Positions 8,016 to 17,673 are shown, counted from the first letter of the stretch. The stretch is DNA of 64,000 bases from Sphingobium sp. D43FB (GCF_002312805.1 NZ_NMUA01000007.1:1-64000), one strand, 5' to 3'. Translations and numbers: made by a program. Notes: generated from the sequence alone by a model not told the origin.

Positions 8016-10190
8016 GTGACGTCCAAATTTTCGCGCCTGATGATCGGCGCATCGCTCGCGACCTTCGCTGTGCCCGCCTTCGCGCAGGACAGTGCCATCA
8101 TCGTTACCGCGCAGAAGCAGAACCAGACGGCTGTGTTGCGCGGAGGTAATGTCGGCATATTCGGCGACAAGGCTGCGCAAGACACGCCGTTCAGCATCAA
8201 GACCTATAATGAGGCGCTGATCCTCAACCAGCAGCCGCAGACATTGGGCCAGGTTCTGGAGAATGATCCGTCGATCCGCACGACGCTGGGCTTTGGGATT
8301 GCCGGCGAACTGTTTGTGATCCGCGGCTTTGCTCTGAGCGGAGACGATGTCGGGTTCGGTGGCCTTTATGGCATAGCGCCGCGCCAGTTGGTTGCGCCCG
8401 AACTCGCTCAGTCAGTGCAGGTGCTGAACGGCTCCAGCGCCTTCATCAACGGGGCCGCGCCGGGCGGCAGCGGCATCGGCGGCAGCGTCAACCTGATGCC
8501 CAAGCGTGCGGGCGCGCATGATCTCAATCGGCTGACCGTCAACTATACCGGGCCAGAGCATATTGGCGGCGCGTTCGACGTCAGCCGTCGCTATGGGGCG
8601 AACGACGAATGGGGTGTGCGGATCAACGGCACGGCGCGACGGGGCGATGTGGCAATCGACGATGAATTTCGCAGCTCCTACCTATTGGGCGGCGCCATCG
8701 ACTATGACAATGGCCCGCTGCGGCTAGCGCTCGACATCGTCTACCAACGTGTGAGGGTCGCGCACCAGCGACCCAAGCTGGTGGTCGGCAATATCATTCC
8801 TGCCGTGCCGGGGTCATCGACCAATTATGGTCAGCCATGGCAGAATAGCACGCTGCGCGATATCTTCGGGCAATTCAGGGCCGAATATGACATTGCCGAC
8901 AATGCGCTGCTCTATGCATCATTCGGCGCGCGCGACGGGTCGGAGCGCGGTTTCTACCAGACCATAAGACTGACCGACGCAGCTACCGGCGCGGCCACGG
9001 CACAGGGTTCCTATATCCCGCGCACGGATAACAACGAGGCGGCTACCGTAGGTCTGCGCGCCATGCTGGCATCGCGCCTCTGGACGCATGAAGTCAATGT
9101 CGGCGGGTCGATCAACTGGCTGGTTAACCGCAATGCCTATTTATTCTATGCGGCCTCGCCGGTGGCGACCAATATCTATGATCCCGTCGCTGTCCCGCGT
9201 CCCGATGTGGTCACCTTCGCAGGTGGCGACATTGACGATCCATTCCCGATCAACCGGCAGAAATTGAGCAGTCTGTTCGTGTCCGACACCATCGGTTTCT
9301 GGAACGACCGGCTGCAGATCACCGCCGGACTGCGGCTGCAGATGATCGGCAGCAAATCCTATGCCGCAAACGCCACGGGACCAATCGCTGCCGGTGGTCT
9401 GACCGGCCGCTATGATGAAGATGCCGTGACGCCGGTCCTCGGTCTCGTCTTCAAGCCCGTCAACGGCGTGTCATTCTACGGCAACCGGATAGAGGCGTTG
9501 GTGCCCGGTGCCACTGCAGCGGTCAGCGCCAATACCGGCACCGGCGTCCTGCCCGTCAGCAATGGCGGTGAGACGCTTCCACCCTTTCTATCCACGCAAT
9601 ATGAATTGGGTGGCAAGGTTGCGCTTGGCAAGCTGAACGCCAGCCTGGCCTTATTCCAGATCGATCGCGACATCGCTATCTATACGCTCGACGCGGCGCG
9701 GCCGGGCTTTCTTGTCTATGGCCCGTTCGGCACGCAGCGGCACCGCGGTATAGAATTGAGCATCGAAGCGGAGCCGTTGGAGGGCTTGCGCCTGATCGCT
9801 GGCGGATCGGTGATCGACGCCGAACTGCGCCAGACCCAGGGTGGGGTCAATGAAGGCAATAAACCGACCGGCGTTCCTGAATATATGCTCAACGCCAATG
9901 TCGAATGGGATCTGCCGTTCGCCCCGGCATTCACCGTTACGGGCCGGGCGGTGCATACGGGAAAGCAGGCCGCCAACCTTGATAACACGCTGTTCCTGCC
10001 TAGCTGGACACGGTTTGATCTCGGCCTGCGCCATGTCTCGCTGCTGGGCGACAGCCCGCTGACGCTGCGTGCGGGCATCGATAATATTGCCAACCGGCGT
10101 TATTGGGCGTCCGCGTTCGACAGCTTCCGTCCGGACCTGTTGCAGGGCATGCCCCGCACCTTCAAAGCGTCGGCATCGATTGAATTTTGA
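8016..10190 (+). CDS. TonB-dependent siderophore receptor
   Basis: An outer-membrane receptor of 724 residues for a ferric siderophore. A GTG at 8016 with GGGGAA at 8003-8008 upstream gives a signal peptide ending in PAFAQ. The Asp-Ser-Ala-Ile-Ile-Val-Thr-Ala segment just after it is a probable TonB box. The plug domain follows (TPFSIKTYN, VLENDPSIRT, FVIRGF and a GxxGGSVNL block), then a 22-strand type barrel that ends in the expected aromatic residue (ASIEF). There is no N-terminal STN signalling domain, so transcriptional signalling through an anti-sigma factor is unlikely. It is the third gene of the iron operon. The exact ligand (catecholate or hydroxamate) cannot be told. No Fur box was recognised with confidence. 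Confidence 0.92.
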   Translation: MTSKFSRLMIGASLATFAVPAFAQDSAIIVTAQKQNQTAVLRGGNVGIFGDKAAQDTPFSIKTYNEALILNQQPQTLGQVLENDPSIRTTLGFGIAGELFVIRGFALSGDDVGFGGLYGIAPRQLVAPELAQSVQVLNGSSAFINGAAPGGSGIGGSVNLMPKRAGAHDLNRLTVNYTGPEHIGGAFDVSRRYGANDEWGVRINGTARRGDVAIDDEFRSSYLLGGAIDYDNGPLRLALDIVYQRVRVAHQRPKLVVGNIIPAVPGSSTNYGQPWQNSTLRDIFGQFRAEYDIADNALLYASFGARDGSERGFYQTIRLTDAATGAATAQGSYIPRTDNNEAATVGLRAMLASRLWTHEVNVGGSINWLVNRNAYLFYAASPVATNIYDPVAVPRPDVVTFAGGDIDDPFPINRQKLSSLFVSDTIGFWNDRLQITAGLRLQMIGSKSYAANATGPIAAGGLTGRYDEDAVTPVLGLVFKPVNGVSFYGNRIEALVPGATAAVSANTGTGVLPVSNGGETLPPFLSTQYELGGKVALGKLNASLALFQIDRDIAIYTLDAARPGFLVYGPFGTQRHRGIELSIEAEPLEGLRLIAGGSVIDAELRQTQGGVNEGNKPTGVPEYMLNANVEWDLPFAPAFTVTGRAVHTGKQAANLDNTLFLPSWTRFDLGLRHVSLLGDSPLTLRAGIDNIANRRYWASAFDSFRPDLLQGMPRTFKASASIEF

Positions 10191-10267
10191 GCCGTCAGTG
10201 TGGTCGGGCAGTCGGAGGTGCCCCAATATCGGTGGCGCAAACCCGAAGGATGAATCGGCCACGTCTT

Positions 10268-10296
10268 CTGCCCGACCCAATCTATAGGTCGGGCAG
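10268..10296. terminator. Stem-loop between converging siderophore receptor and ligD
   Basis: A perfect 10-base stem (CTGCCCGACC / GGTCGGGCAG) with a 9-base loop sits where two converging transcripts meet. It includes the last codons of ligD on the minus strand. No T-run follows on either strand, so it is not a textbook intrinsic terminator. It may slow polymerase or protect 3' ends of both messages. Confidence 0.4.
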
Positions 10297-12759
10297 GATC
10301 TGATCGGCTCTGCCCCAATGGGCCAGATCCCTGGATGCCGCGCGCTTCGCCATTTCGCCTGCATCCCCGATATGCCAATGGTCTGGGCCATCGAGCGTGC
10401 GCAGTTCCTCCCAGCTGATCGGCACGGCGATCGGTGCGAACGGCCGCGATCGCGCGCTATAGGGCATGACGGCCGTCGCGCCGCGCTGGTTGCGCAAATA
10501 GTCGATGAAGATCTTGCCCGTCCGCTTCGCCTTGGCGAGTGCGGCGGTGAACCGGTCGGGGTCAGCCTGCGACAAAGCGATGGCAAACCGATGCGCGAAA
10601 TCCTTGACCTGCGGCCATTCCGCGCTGGGGGTCAGCGGCGCGATCACATGCACCCCCTTGCCACCCGTCACCATCGGAAAGGTCACGAGCCCCATCTGCG
10701 CCAGCATATCCTGAAGGTGGAAGGCGGCTGACACCACATCCTTGAACGCCAACCCCTCGTCGGGATCAAGATCGAACACAAGCCGGTCGGGCTTCTCGAC
10801 ATCCTCGATTCTGGCGCCCCAGCCGTGAAATTCGATCGTCCCCATTTGAACGCAGGTCAGCAGCCCCGCGGGCGTATCGACAAAGAGATAGGGTTCCTCC
10901 TGGCCGTCCTTTTCGAGGATACCCACCTGCTTGACGTCGTCGCCGAAGCTGCCAGCATCATGTTTCTGGAAAAAGCATTTCTTGTCGCGACCTTGTGGAC
11001 AGCGCACGACGCTGATCGGCCGACTGCCTGCCCAGGGCAGCATGATATCCGCCACCGTCTCATAATAGTCGGCCAACTCGCCCTTGGTGAGCTTGCCCTC
11101 CGGGAAGATCACCCGATCGCGATTGCTGATCTTGACCCCGCTGGTCGCGGCGGGCTGCGTCGCCTGTCCGACCGGTGCTTCGACCTCCAGCACGACGGCT
11201 TCCGGCTTCTTGTCCTCACGTAGACCCAGATAGCTTGAATGGCGCAGCACGCCTTCGTCGGTAAACTCCGCAAAGGCGACCTCGGCGACCAGTTTCGGTG
11301 TGATCCAGCGCGCCTCGCGCACCGCCGCGCGCGGGGCCTCGACCGTCGGCGTCTTCCGGGCCAGCGGTGCCATCAAGGCCAGCAGCCGCGCCATCTCATC
11401 TGCCGAAAAGCCGGTGCCGACCTTCCCGGCGAACCGCAGCACGCCCTTGTCATGGACGCCGAGCAGCAGCGAGCGGAACCCGCGCTGCTTGTCCGAGGGT
11501 AACCAGCCCACAATCACGAATTCCTGACGCCGGATGCACTTGGTCTTGACCCAATTGCCCGATCGCGCGCCGGAATAGCGCGCATCTACCCGCTTGGAGA
11601 TGACGCCTTCAAGTCCCGCGCCGCAAAAGCGCTCGAACAACTGCTCACCGCGCCCGACAATGTGGTCGGAATAACGAATATGCCCCACCCCGTCGCCGAT
11701 CAGCGTGGCGAGCATCGCCTTGCGTTCGATCAGCGGCCGCCCGGTCAGATCCTCGCCATTCAATGCCAGCAGGTCGAACGCCATATAGTCGATCTGGCCC
11801 GGATCGTCTTTTAGCGCGGCCTGCAAACCCTGAAAGCTGGTGCGGCCATCGGGCAGGATCACCACGGCCTCGCCGTCGATGAGGGCGCTGGATGCGTCCA
11901 GTTTTGTTGCGTCAGCGATCAATCCGGCAAAGCGATCGGACCAGTCGAGGCCCGATCGCGTATAAGCGCGGCCATCGTCGCCGCTCATGGCCAACAGCGT
12001 GCGATAGCCATCATATTTCAGCTCATGCAGCCAATGATTGCCCGCTGGCACATGATCGACCAGCGTCGCCAACTGTACCGGCTGAAACGGCGGCGGAGCA
12101 TCGCCCTTCGCTATTCCGCGTACAGCCGCCTCCGCCTTTGCGGCCTTACGCTTGGGAACGGTTTTTCCGGCAGCGATTTCCTCCATCGTGCGGCCGCTGT
12201 CGATGCTGGTGAGATGATGGCTGACCAGATCGTCCGACCCACCGGCGAAGGCGTCATTGACCTTGCGCAATATCCAGTTTTCGCCGCGCTCCTTCCCGCG
12301 TGGCTTGAGCCGGAACAATATCCATTCGCCCTGCATCCGGCGGCCGTGGAGGATGAAATGGAGATGCCCTTCGGGCAGCGTCTTGCGGGGGTCTTTGCCC
12401 GCCACCGGTTCCCATGTGCCATTGTCCCACAGCATGACGGTGCCGCCGCCATATTCGCCTTTGGGGATCAGGCCTTCGAACCGCGCATAATCGAGCGGGT
12501 GATCTTCGGTCCGCACGGCCAGACGCTTGTCGTCGGGATTGGCGCTCGGCCCACGGGTGACGGCCCAGCTGACCAGCACGCCATCCAGTTCCAGTCGGAA
12601 ATCATAATGCAGCCGCGACGCTGCATGTTTCTGGACGACAAAGCCGTTGCCGGTCGTCGGAAACTCCGCACCGGCAGGCTCGGCCGTGCGCGCAAAATCG
12701 CGCTTGGCCCGATAGAGCGCCAGGCTGTCCTTTGGAGATTTGTCCTGCGCCTTGGCCAT
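10282..12759 (-). CDS. ligD: Multifunctional DNA ligase D (NHEJ)
   Basis: An ATP-dependent ligase/polymerase/phosphoesterase for end joining of double-strand breaks. The order is phosphoesterase (about residues 30-180, with HYDFRLELDG), ligase (about 220-520, with nucleotidyl-accepting Lys248 in the KYDG motif) and archaeo-eukaryotic primase-type polymerase at the C-terminus (DLDPDEGL metal motif). About 825 residues, a full-length three-domain LigD. The ATG at 12759 is preferred because AAAGGGACGG lies upstream; a longer TTG start at 12789 is possible. The ku gene is just upstream on the same strand (73 bases away), so the two-protein NHEJ system is encoded together. Confidence 0.95.
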   Translation of the reverse strand: MAKAQDKSPKDSLALYRAKRDFARTAEPAGAEFPTTGNGFVVQKHAASRLHYDFRLELDGVLVSWAVTRGPSANPDDKRLAVRTEDHPLDYARFEGLIPKGEYGGGTVMLWDNGTWEPVAGKDPRKTLPEGHLHFILHGRRMQGEWILFRLKPRGKERGENWILRKVNDAFAGGSDDLVSHHLTSIDSGRTMEEIAAGKTVPKRKAAKAEAAVRGIAKGDAPPPFQPVQLATLVDHVPAGNHWLHELKYDGYRTLLAMSGDDGRAYTRSGLDWSDRFAGLIADATKLDASSALIDGEAVVILPDGRTSFQGLQAALKDDPGQIDYMAFDLLALNGEDLTGRPLIERKAMLATLIGDGVGHIRYSDHIVGRGEQLFERFCGAGLEGVISKRVDARYSGARSGNWVKTKCIRRQEFVIVGWLPSDKQRGFRSLLLGVHDKGVLRFAGKVGTGFSADEMARLLALMAPLARKTPTVEAPRAAVREARWITPKLVAEVAFAEFTDEGVLRHSSYLGLREDKKPEAVVLEVEAPVGQATQPAATSGVKISNRDRVIFPEGKLTKGELADYYETVADIMLPWAGSRPISVVRCPQGRDKKCFFQKHDAGSFGDDVKQVGILEKDGQEEPYLFVDTPAGLLTCVQMGTIEFHGWGARIEDVEKPDRLVFDLDPDEGLAFKDVVSAAFHLQDMLAQMGLVTFPMVTGGKGVHVIAPLTPSAEWPQVKDFAHRFAIALSQADPDRFTAALAKAKRTGKIFIDYLRNQRGATAVMPYSARSRPFAPIAVPISWEELRTLDGPDHWHIGDAGEMAKRAASRDLAHWGRADQILPDL

Positions 12760-12831
12760 GCCGGTTCGATCCGTCCCTTTGCCCGTCAATCCACAGACGT
12801 GGCGACTCGTTCCGAGGGTATCTCAATCGGG

Positions 12832-13719
12832 TCATGCCCGCTTCTTGGCGGATGTTTTGCCTGCCGACTTCGCGCCGCTTTTGGCCGTTGCCTTGCCCGC
12901 TGGTTTCTTCGCGGTCGTCTTGGCCTTGCTGGCCGGGCCGATGGATTTCTTGAGCGCGGCCATTAGATCAACGACATTGCTGCCGCGTGGATCGGCGCTG
13001 GCGTCATCATCGCTATCGATGTTGAGCGTCTTCCCCTTCTTCTTATGCTCGATCAGCTCTTTCAACGCATCGACATAGCGATCGTGAAAATCGCTCGCAT
13101 CGAATTTGCCCGTCTTCTTGTCGATCAAGGTCGTGGCGAGTTCGAGCAATTCGTCGTCCGGCTCGTCATCGCCAATCTCGCGGAAATAGCTGGCGGCCTT
13201 GTTGACTTCATCGGCGTAGCGCAACGTCTCCATCACCATACCACGCCCGCACGCCTTGATGCTGACGACATATTCCCGGCCGCGCATCGCCAGTTGGCCA
13301 AGGCCAACCTTCCGACTGCGCCGCAGCGCTTCCCGCAGGACGATGAAGGCTTCCTCCGCCAGGTCGTCGGCGGGCACGACATAATAGGGCTTTTCGAAAT
13401 AGACCATGTCGATGTCGTGTGCATCGACAAACTGGGTCAATTCCAGCGTCTTCTTGCTCTCCAACTTGACGCCTTCGATGTCCGTCTCGTCCAATAGCAC
13501 ATATTCGCCCTTGGCATATTCAAAGCCTTTGACGATGTCGTCCAGATCGATCGGCCCGATGCCGGGCACGACCTTTTCATATTTGATCCGCTTGCCCGAT
13601 GGCTCGTGGATCTGGTTGAAGGCGATCGTCGCGCCACTTCTGGTCGCGGAATAGATTTCGACAGGGATGGACACAAGCGCGAGCCGGATCTGGCCTTTCC
13701 AATAGGGTCGTGCAGCCAT
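12832..13719 (-). CDS. ku: Non-homologous end joining protein Ku
   Basis: A homodimeric DNA-end-binding protein that recruits LigD. The product is about 295 residues and starts with the bacterial Ku N-terminus (ARPYWKGQIRLALVSIPV). The ATG at 13719 has GGGAGA six bases upstream, and the longer frame to 13809 lacks a ribosome site. The Ku70/80 core covers residues 1-250. The C-terminal 40 residues are a lysine/alanine-rich basic tail (KKPAGKATAKSG and similar), as in other bacterial Ku proteins, where it binds DNA and lets Ku thread inward. It is followed by ligD on the same strand. Confidence 0.95.
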   Translation of the reverse strand: MAARPYWKGQIRLALVSIPVEIYSATRSGATIAFNQIHEPSGKRIKYEKVVPGIGPIDLDDIVKGFEYAKGEYVLLDETDIEGVKLESKKTLELTQFVDAHDIDMVYFEKPYYVVPADDLAEEAFIVLREALRRSRKVGLGQLAMRGREYVVSIKACGRGMVMETLRYADEVNKAASYFREIGDDEPDDELLELATTLIDKKTGKFDASDFHDRYVDALKELIEHKKKGKTLNIDSDDDASADPRGSNVVDLMAALKKSIGPASKAKTTAKKPAGKATAKSGAKSAGKTSAKKRA

Positions 13720-13888
13720 GATCATCTCCCGTCGGTCCAAGGCATCAACCCTCCGCGCGTTGACGCGGTTCCAGCCTATGGGCTTCTGCACGCCCAGTTC
13801 GCCGTCCACTGCTTTGAACGCGGGCAGGACATCGTCACAGGCCCCATCTCATAACTGCGCTGTCCTTACTTTTGGTCAGTCCGATGAT

Positions 13889-14935
13889 CTAATGATCCTC
13901 CGATCGACGCGGCGGCGCAGTCGATTCGCGGACGGCGAGCATATAGTCGAGGTGCGTGGCGCTTTTTGCTGGGGCATCTCCTCCGCGTGCCAGCATGATG
14001 CCCAGCGTCGCCGCCTCCGACGCGATCCTTGCCCCCGGATGGCGAACTGTCGTCAAAGCAGGCCAGATCTTCACCGCAATGGGGGTGTCATCGAAACCCG
14101 CGACCGACAGGTCGTGCGGGACATCCAGCCCCTGCCGATGCGCCAGCGACGTAACGGCCGCCGCGACATCGTCGTTGCTGGCGAAAATGGCGGTGGGCCG
14201 GGGGGCAAGGCTCAGAAGCGTCTGCGCGGCGTCCAGCCCGGATTCGAAACTCATATCGCCATCAGCGATCAGTTCGGGGCGTAGGGCGATGCCGGCCTCT
14301 TGCAACGCGGCGATATAGCCGTCCCGCCGCGTCCTGCTGATCAGATGATGCCCGGCGCCGCGAATGAAGCCGATATCCTTATGGCCGAGGCTGATAAGAT
14401 AGCGCGTCATGTCGCGCGCCGCCGCAAAATCATCGATGCGGATGCAATATTCGTCAGTGAGATCGTCGCCGGGGGAAAGCGCCACGATCGGCACTGGCGC
14501 ATCTTTGGTCAGGCCATGGCTATTGGCGATCTCGCAATAGGGCGGAGCAATCAGGATGGCGTTCGCACCGTTGCTGATAAGGGTCTGAATACCCGCCGCC
14601 ACTTCCCCGGCGTCGCCCACTTCGAGCGGCTGCAACAAGAGTTGCGCGCCCATGCGGTTGGTAGTTTCCAGGCTGCCGATCAGGATCGAACTGAGAAACG
14701 CATTTTCGATATTGCGATACATCAGGCCGATGCGGGTCATGCCGGAGCCAGCCAGCGACTTGGCTGCAGGGTTGAGGGAATAGTTAAGCGTCTTGACGGC
14801 GTCCATCACCGCCTGCCGCGTGCTTTCGCGCACCTTGTGCCGGTTGTTGAGAACGTTCGACACGCTCATGGGCGACACGCCTGCGAGTTCGGCGACGGTC
14901 TTGATGGTGATCGTCTTGCTCGGCCGTCTTGTCAT
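13889..14935 (-). CDS. LacI-family transcriptional regulator of the adjacent sugar locus
   Basis: A repressor of about 348 residues. The N-terminal helix-turn-helix is clear (TIKTVAELAGVSPMSVSNVL, then the hinge helix region with NPAAKSLAGS). The rest is a periplasmic-binding-protein-like sugar sensor (IGLMYRNIENAFLSSIL, FASNDDVAAAV, VAGFDDTPIA). A start at 14935 (MTRRPSK) is most like the family; the frame extends to an ATG at 14962 without a better ribosome site. It diverges from a TonB-dependent receptor and the downstream GH3-sulfatase genes. Two palindromes between the genes have the central CG and symmetric form of LacI-family operators. Regulation of the locus and possibly of itself is therefore likely. 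The inducer is unknown. Confidence 0.9.
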   Translation of the reverse strand: MTRRPSKTITIKTVAELAGVSPMSVSNVLNNRHKVRESTRQAVMDAVKTLNYSLNPAAKSLAGSGMTRIGLMYRNIENAFLSSILIGSLETTNRMGAQLLLQPLEVGDAGEVAAGIQTLISNGANAILIAPPYCEIANSHGLTKDAPVPIVALSPGDDLTDEYCIRIDDFAAARDMTRYLISLGHKDIGFIRGAGHHLISRTRRDGYIAALQEAGIALRPELIADGDMSFESGLDAAQTLLSLAPRPTAIFASNDDVAAAVTSLAHRQGLDVPHDLSVAGFDDTPIAVKIWPALTTVRHPGARIASEAATLGIMLARGGDAPAKSATHLDYMLAVRESTAPPRRSEDH

Positions 14936-15044
14936 CTTTTTCCCAAACCCATACTCTTCCATAGCTTAACGCGCCTGCGCTTCAATCCATGAATCGCCTG
15001 CACGGGCGCGGCCTGTGTCGGAAAAGCGACAACCCCGCCCGGAA

Positions 15045-15066
15045 AAATATGTAGCGCTACATATTT
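15045..15066. promoter_or_regulatory. LacI-family operator 1, 22-base perfect palindrome
   Basis: AAATATGTAGCGCTACATATTT reads the same on both strands. Its 12-base core TGTAGCGCTACA (15050-15061) recurs at 15094-15105, 44 bases away centre to centre. The central CG and the position between the LacI gene and the receptor gene match family operators. It lies just upstream of a TTGACT (15069-15074) that could be the receptor's -35 box. Confidence 0.8.
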
Positions 15067-15093
15067 GTTTGACTCAAGGGTCGGAAGGCAACA

Positions 15094-15105
15094 TGTAGCG
15101 CTACA
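15094..15105. promoter_or_regulatory. LacI-family operator 2, overlapping predicted promoter
   Basis: A second exact copy of TGTAGCGCTACA. It falls where the -10 element would be if TTGACT at 15069-15074 is the -35 box, so repressor binding here would block the receptor promoter. The spacing of 44 bases between operator centres is about four helical turns, which would let one tetramer or two dimers bind on the same face. Confidence 0.75.
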
Positions 15106-15193
15106 AGATCAATGGGCGCTTCGGGTCGCATAGCCCATATTGTTTGTTTGCAAACGTCGGAAATCAATCCGACAGGCATAAAGGGGAGGTACT

Positions 15194-17584
15194 ATGAAAG
15201 CTTCTAAGGTCACTCAGCGTCTGTCCGGCTCGTCGATGATCGGGCTGATCGCGACGCTCGCCGCCGCCAACATGACTCCCGCCTTTGCGCAAGATGCAGC
15301 GATTGCCGCGGTCGAGGACAATAATGCCGGCACCGACATCGTCGTCACCGCGCAAAAGCGCGCCGAGCGGCTGCAGGATGTGCCGCTCGCCGTCACGGCC
15401 GTTTCGGCCGATGCCCTGTCCAACCGCCAGATCAACGACAGCGCCTCGCTGGTGCAGGCCGTGCCCTCGCTGACTTTCCAGCAGGGCGCAACACCCACCA
15501 ACAGCAGCTTCCGTATCCGCGGCATCGGCACCGCCCTGTTTGGGCAGGGTGTCGAATCCTCCGTGTCCACCGTCGTCGATGGCGTCGTCGCCGTGCGCCA
15601 GACGCAGGGCTTTACCGACCTCGCCGATATCGAGCGTATCGAAGTGCTGCGCGGGCCGCAGGGCACGTTGTTCGGCAAGAACGCGACCGCTGGTGTCATC
15701 AGCGTCACGACCGCGCGCCCCTCGCGCGAATTTGAAGGCCGCGGCGAAGTGACCATCGCCGAGCATGACGAATATCGCGCCCGCGGCACCGTGTCCGGCC
15801 CGATCAGCGACACGCTGCGCGCCCGCGTCACCGGCTTCTACAACGACGTGCGCGGCGTTTCCCGCAACATCGCCACCGACAGCTGGGACAATGGCTCCAA
15901 ATCCTGGGGCGTGCGCGGCAAGCTGGAATGGGACGCGACCGAGCATCTGAACCTGCTCTTCACGGGCGAATATCGCAAGACCGAAGCGGATTGCTGTGCG
16001 TCGACCTGGATCGCGATCAACAATCCCAACCTGCAGACGCTGGTCGGTCCGATCAATGCGACCCGCGAAAACCGCACGCTCAATGATGAGACGGTCACCT
16101 CTTCCAACAGCGACCAGCAGACCTATTCGCTACAGGCCGACTGGGATCTGGGCGGCGCGACCCTGACCTCCATTACCGCCTATCAGGATTATTATCTGGA
16201 AGTGAACCAGCCGATCGAGCGCATCAACAGCGATGTTCCGCTCTTCGTTGGTGCCTCGGCCGCCTACTCCAATTGGAACCGCAACGGCGGTGCCCTTGAT
16301 ATTGGTGCTTTCAGTCAGGAACTGCGGATCGCCAATAATGACAGCGGCAATTTCAACTATGTCGCTGGCGTTTTCTACATGCATTCCGACATCAAGCGGC
16401 CTTTCGACCGTCGTCGCGCGCGCTGCACGGCGGGCACCTTCGGTCAGCCATGTGCGCCCGAAAATACCATCTACCAATCTTCGGCCAGCAACATCCGCTT
16501 GAAGCAGGACAGTGTCGCTGCCTTTGGTCAGGTCGAATATCGCATCACCGGCGGTCTCAAGGCCATTGGTGGCCTGCGCCTGCAATATGAGAAGGGCACC
16601 AACAGCGGCAGCCGCATCGCGCCGCTAGTCCCCGGCGATGCCGTCATGCCCGGCAATGCGCCTGTCAGCGGATCGGTCACGGCGGACGATACGGCAGTGA
16701 CCGGCAAGGCGGGCTTGCAATATGAATTCAGCCGGGATGCGCAGGTCTACGCCAGCTATACGCGCGGCTATAAGGGGCTGGGTTATGATATCGAGATTTC
16801 GGCCAATCTCGCCGATCAGACAGTGCTCGAACCCGAACATGTCAATGCCTATGAAGTCGGCTTCAAGGGACGCACGGCAGATGGCGTCCTGAGCGTCAGC
16901 ACCGCCCTGTTCCTGGCTGACTATTCCAATCTTCAGGTTCAGGCCAACCGTTCGGACATCGCCGCGGGCGTCACGCAATTCGCGCCCACTAACGCCGGCA
17001 AGTCGCAAACCAAGGGCTTTGAAATTGAAGCGATCGTCCGTCCCGACGATCGCTTCAGCCTGACCGGCGCCGTCACCTACTCCCACGCCACCATCGATAT
17101 TGACGGTCTCAATTGCCCGCAGCAGTTCAACGCTGCCGCGCCGGTCCTGTCGGGCATGCCGACCAACATCTGCTATCGCCCGGCCGCGGGGGTCACGCCG
17201 GTCCAGAACCTGCGCGGCGCGACGCTGCCGGTAAGCCCGCGCTGGAAGATCAGCTTCGCTCCTCGCTATGAGGCGGACATTGCAGGTACGAATCTTTCGG
17301 GCTTTGCGCAGGTCGGCGTCAATTTCCAGAGCGCGATGAACTTCTCGGTCGAGCAGGATCCGTTGCTGGAACAACCTGCCTATACGCTGGTCGATGCCAG
17401 CATCGGCGTGAAGCAGATCGATGGTCGTTACAGCCTGACCCTGTTCGTCAAGAACCTGTTTGACGAAAACTACCTCACCAGCATCGGCCATACGTCGTTC
17501 CTGGGCGGCAATACCGACCTCGTGGGCACCTTCAACAAGGACGCGGACCGCTACTTCGGCGCCACCCTCGGCGTGAAGTTCTGA
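15194..17584 (+). CDS. TonB-dependent receptor for glycan fragments
   Basis: An outer-membrane importer of 796 residues. AAGGGGAGG at 15180-15188 is a strong ribosome site for the ATG at 15194. A signal peptide ends in TPAFAQ, then a TonB box (DIVVTAQKR), the plug (LQDVPLAVTAVS, the RGIGT block and VEVLRGPQGTLFGKNATAG-type motif) and a beta barrel ending in VKF. It has no SusD-like partner, as is usual in sphingomonads. It is divergent from the LacI gene, is preceded by two LacI-type operators, and heads a run of hydrolase, sulfatase and transporter genes. Import of a sulfated or amino-sugar oligosaccharide is the inferred role; the barrel itself does not reveal the substrate. Confidence 0.92.
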   Translation: MKASKVTQRLSGSSMIGLIATLAAANMTPAFAQDAAIAAVEDNNAGTDIVVTAQKRAERLQDVPLAVTAVSADALSNRQINDSASLVQAVPSLTFQQGATPTNSSFRIRGIGTALFGQGVESSVSTVVDGVVAVRQTQGFTDLADIERIEVLRGPQGTLFGKNATAGVISVTTARPSREFEGRGEVTIAEHDEYRARGTVSGPISDTLRARVTGFYNDVRGVSRNIATDSWDNGSKSWGVRGKLEWDATEHLNLLFTGEYRKTEADCCASTWIAINNPNLQTLVGPINATRENRTLNDETVTSSNSDQQTYSLQADWDLGGATLTSITAYQDYYLEVNQPIERINSDVPLFVGASAAYSNWNRNGGALDIGAFSQELRIANNDSGNFNYVAGVFYMHSDIKRPFDRRRARCTAGTFGQPCAPENTIYQSSASNIRLKQDSVAAFGQVEYRITGGLKAIGGLRLQYEKGTNSGSRIAPLVPGDAVMPGNAPVSGSVTADDTAVTGKAGLQYEFSRDAQVYASYTRGYKGLGYDIEISANLADQTVLEPEHVNAYEVGFKGRTADGVLSVSTALFLADYSNLQVQANRSDIAAGVTQFAPTNAGKSQTKGFEIEAIVRPDDRFSLTGAVTYSHATIDIDGLNCPQQFNAAAPVLSGMPTNICYRPAAGVTPVQNLRGATLPVSPRWKISFAPRYEADIAGTNLSGFAQVGVNFQSAMNFSVEQDPLLEQPAYTLVDASIGVKQIDGRYSLTLFVKNLFDENYLTSIGHTSFLGGNTDLVGTFNKDADRYFGATLGVKF

Positions 17585-17590
17585 TCCGAC

Positions 17591-17618
17591 GGCGCGGCGG
17601 CGAGATCGCCGTCGCGCC
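17591..17618 (+). terminator. Strong hairpin after the TonB receptor gene (attenuator-like)
   Basis: A 12-base stem (GGCGCGGCGGCG paired with CGCCGTCGCGCC, one G-T wobble) closes on a 4-base loop, seven bases after the receptor stop codon. It is followed by CCTGTTGTTGG, a poor T-run. It could partly end transcription or stabilise the upstream message, so that the receptor is made in excess of the downstream enzymes. Confidence 0.55.
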
Positions 17619-17643
17619 CCTGTTGTTGGTGGGAGCTGAACCG

Positions 17644-17673
17644 ATGAAGAACCCGCAAGGTTCGCCCGCATGA
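17644..17673 (+). CDS. Possible 9-residue leader peptide coupled to GH3 gene
   Basis: A minicistron ATG AAG AAC CCG CAA GGT TCG CCC GCA TGA is preceded by GGGAG at 17631-17635 (8 bases). Its stop overlaps the GH3 start in an ATGA at 17670-17673. The GH3 ATG itself has no good ribosome site, so ribosomes finishing the minicistron could reinitiate there. No peptide function is implied. It could be chance, but the spacing and overlap are the same as at other couplings in this operon. Confidence 0.35.
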   Translation: MKNPQGSPA

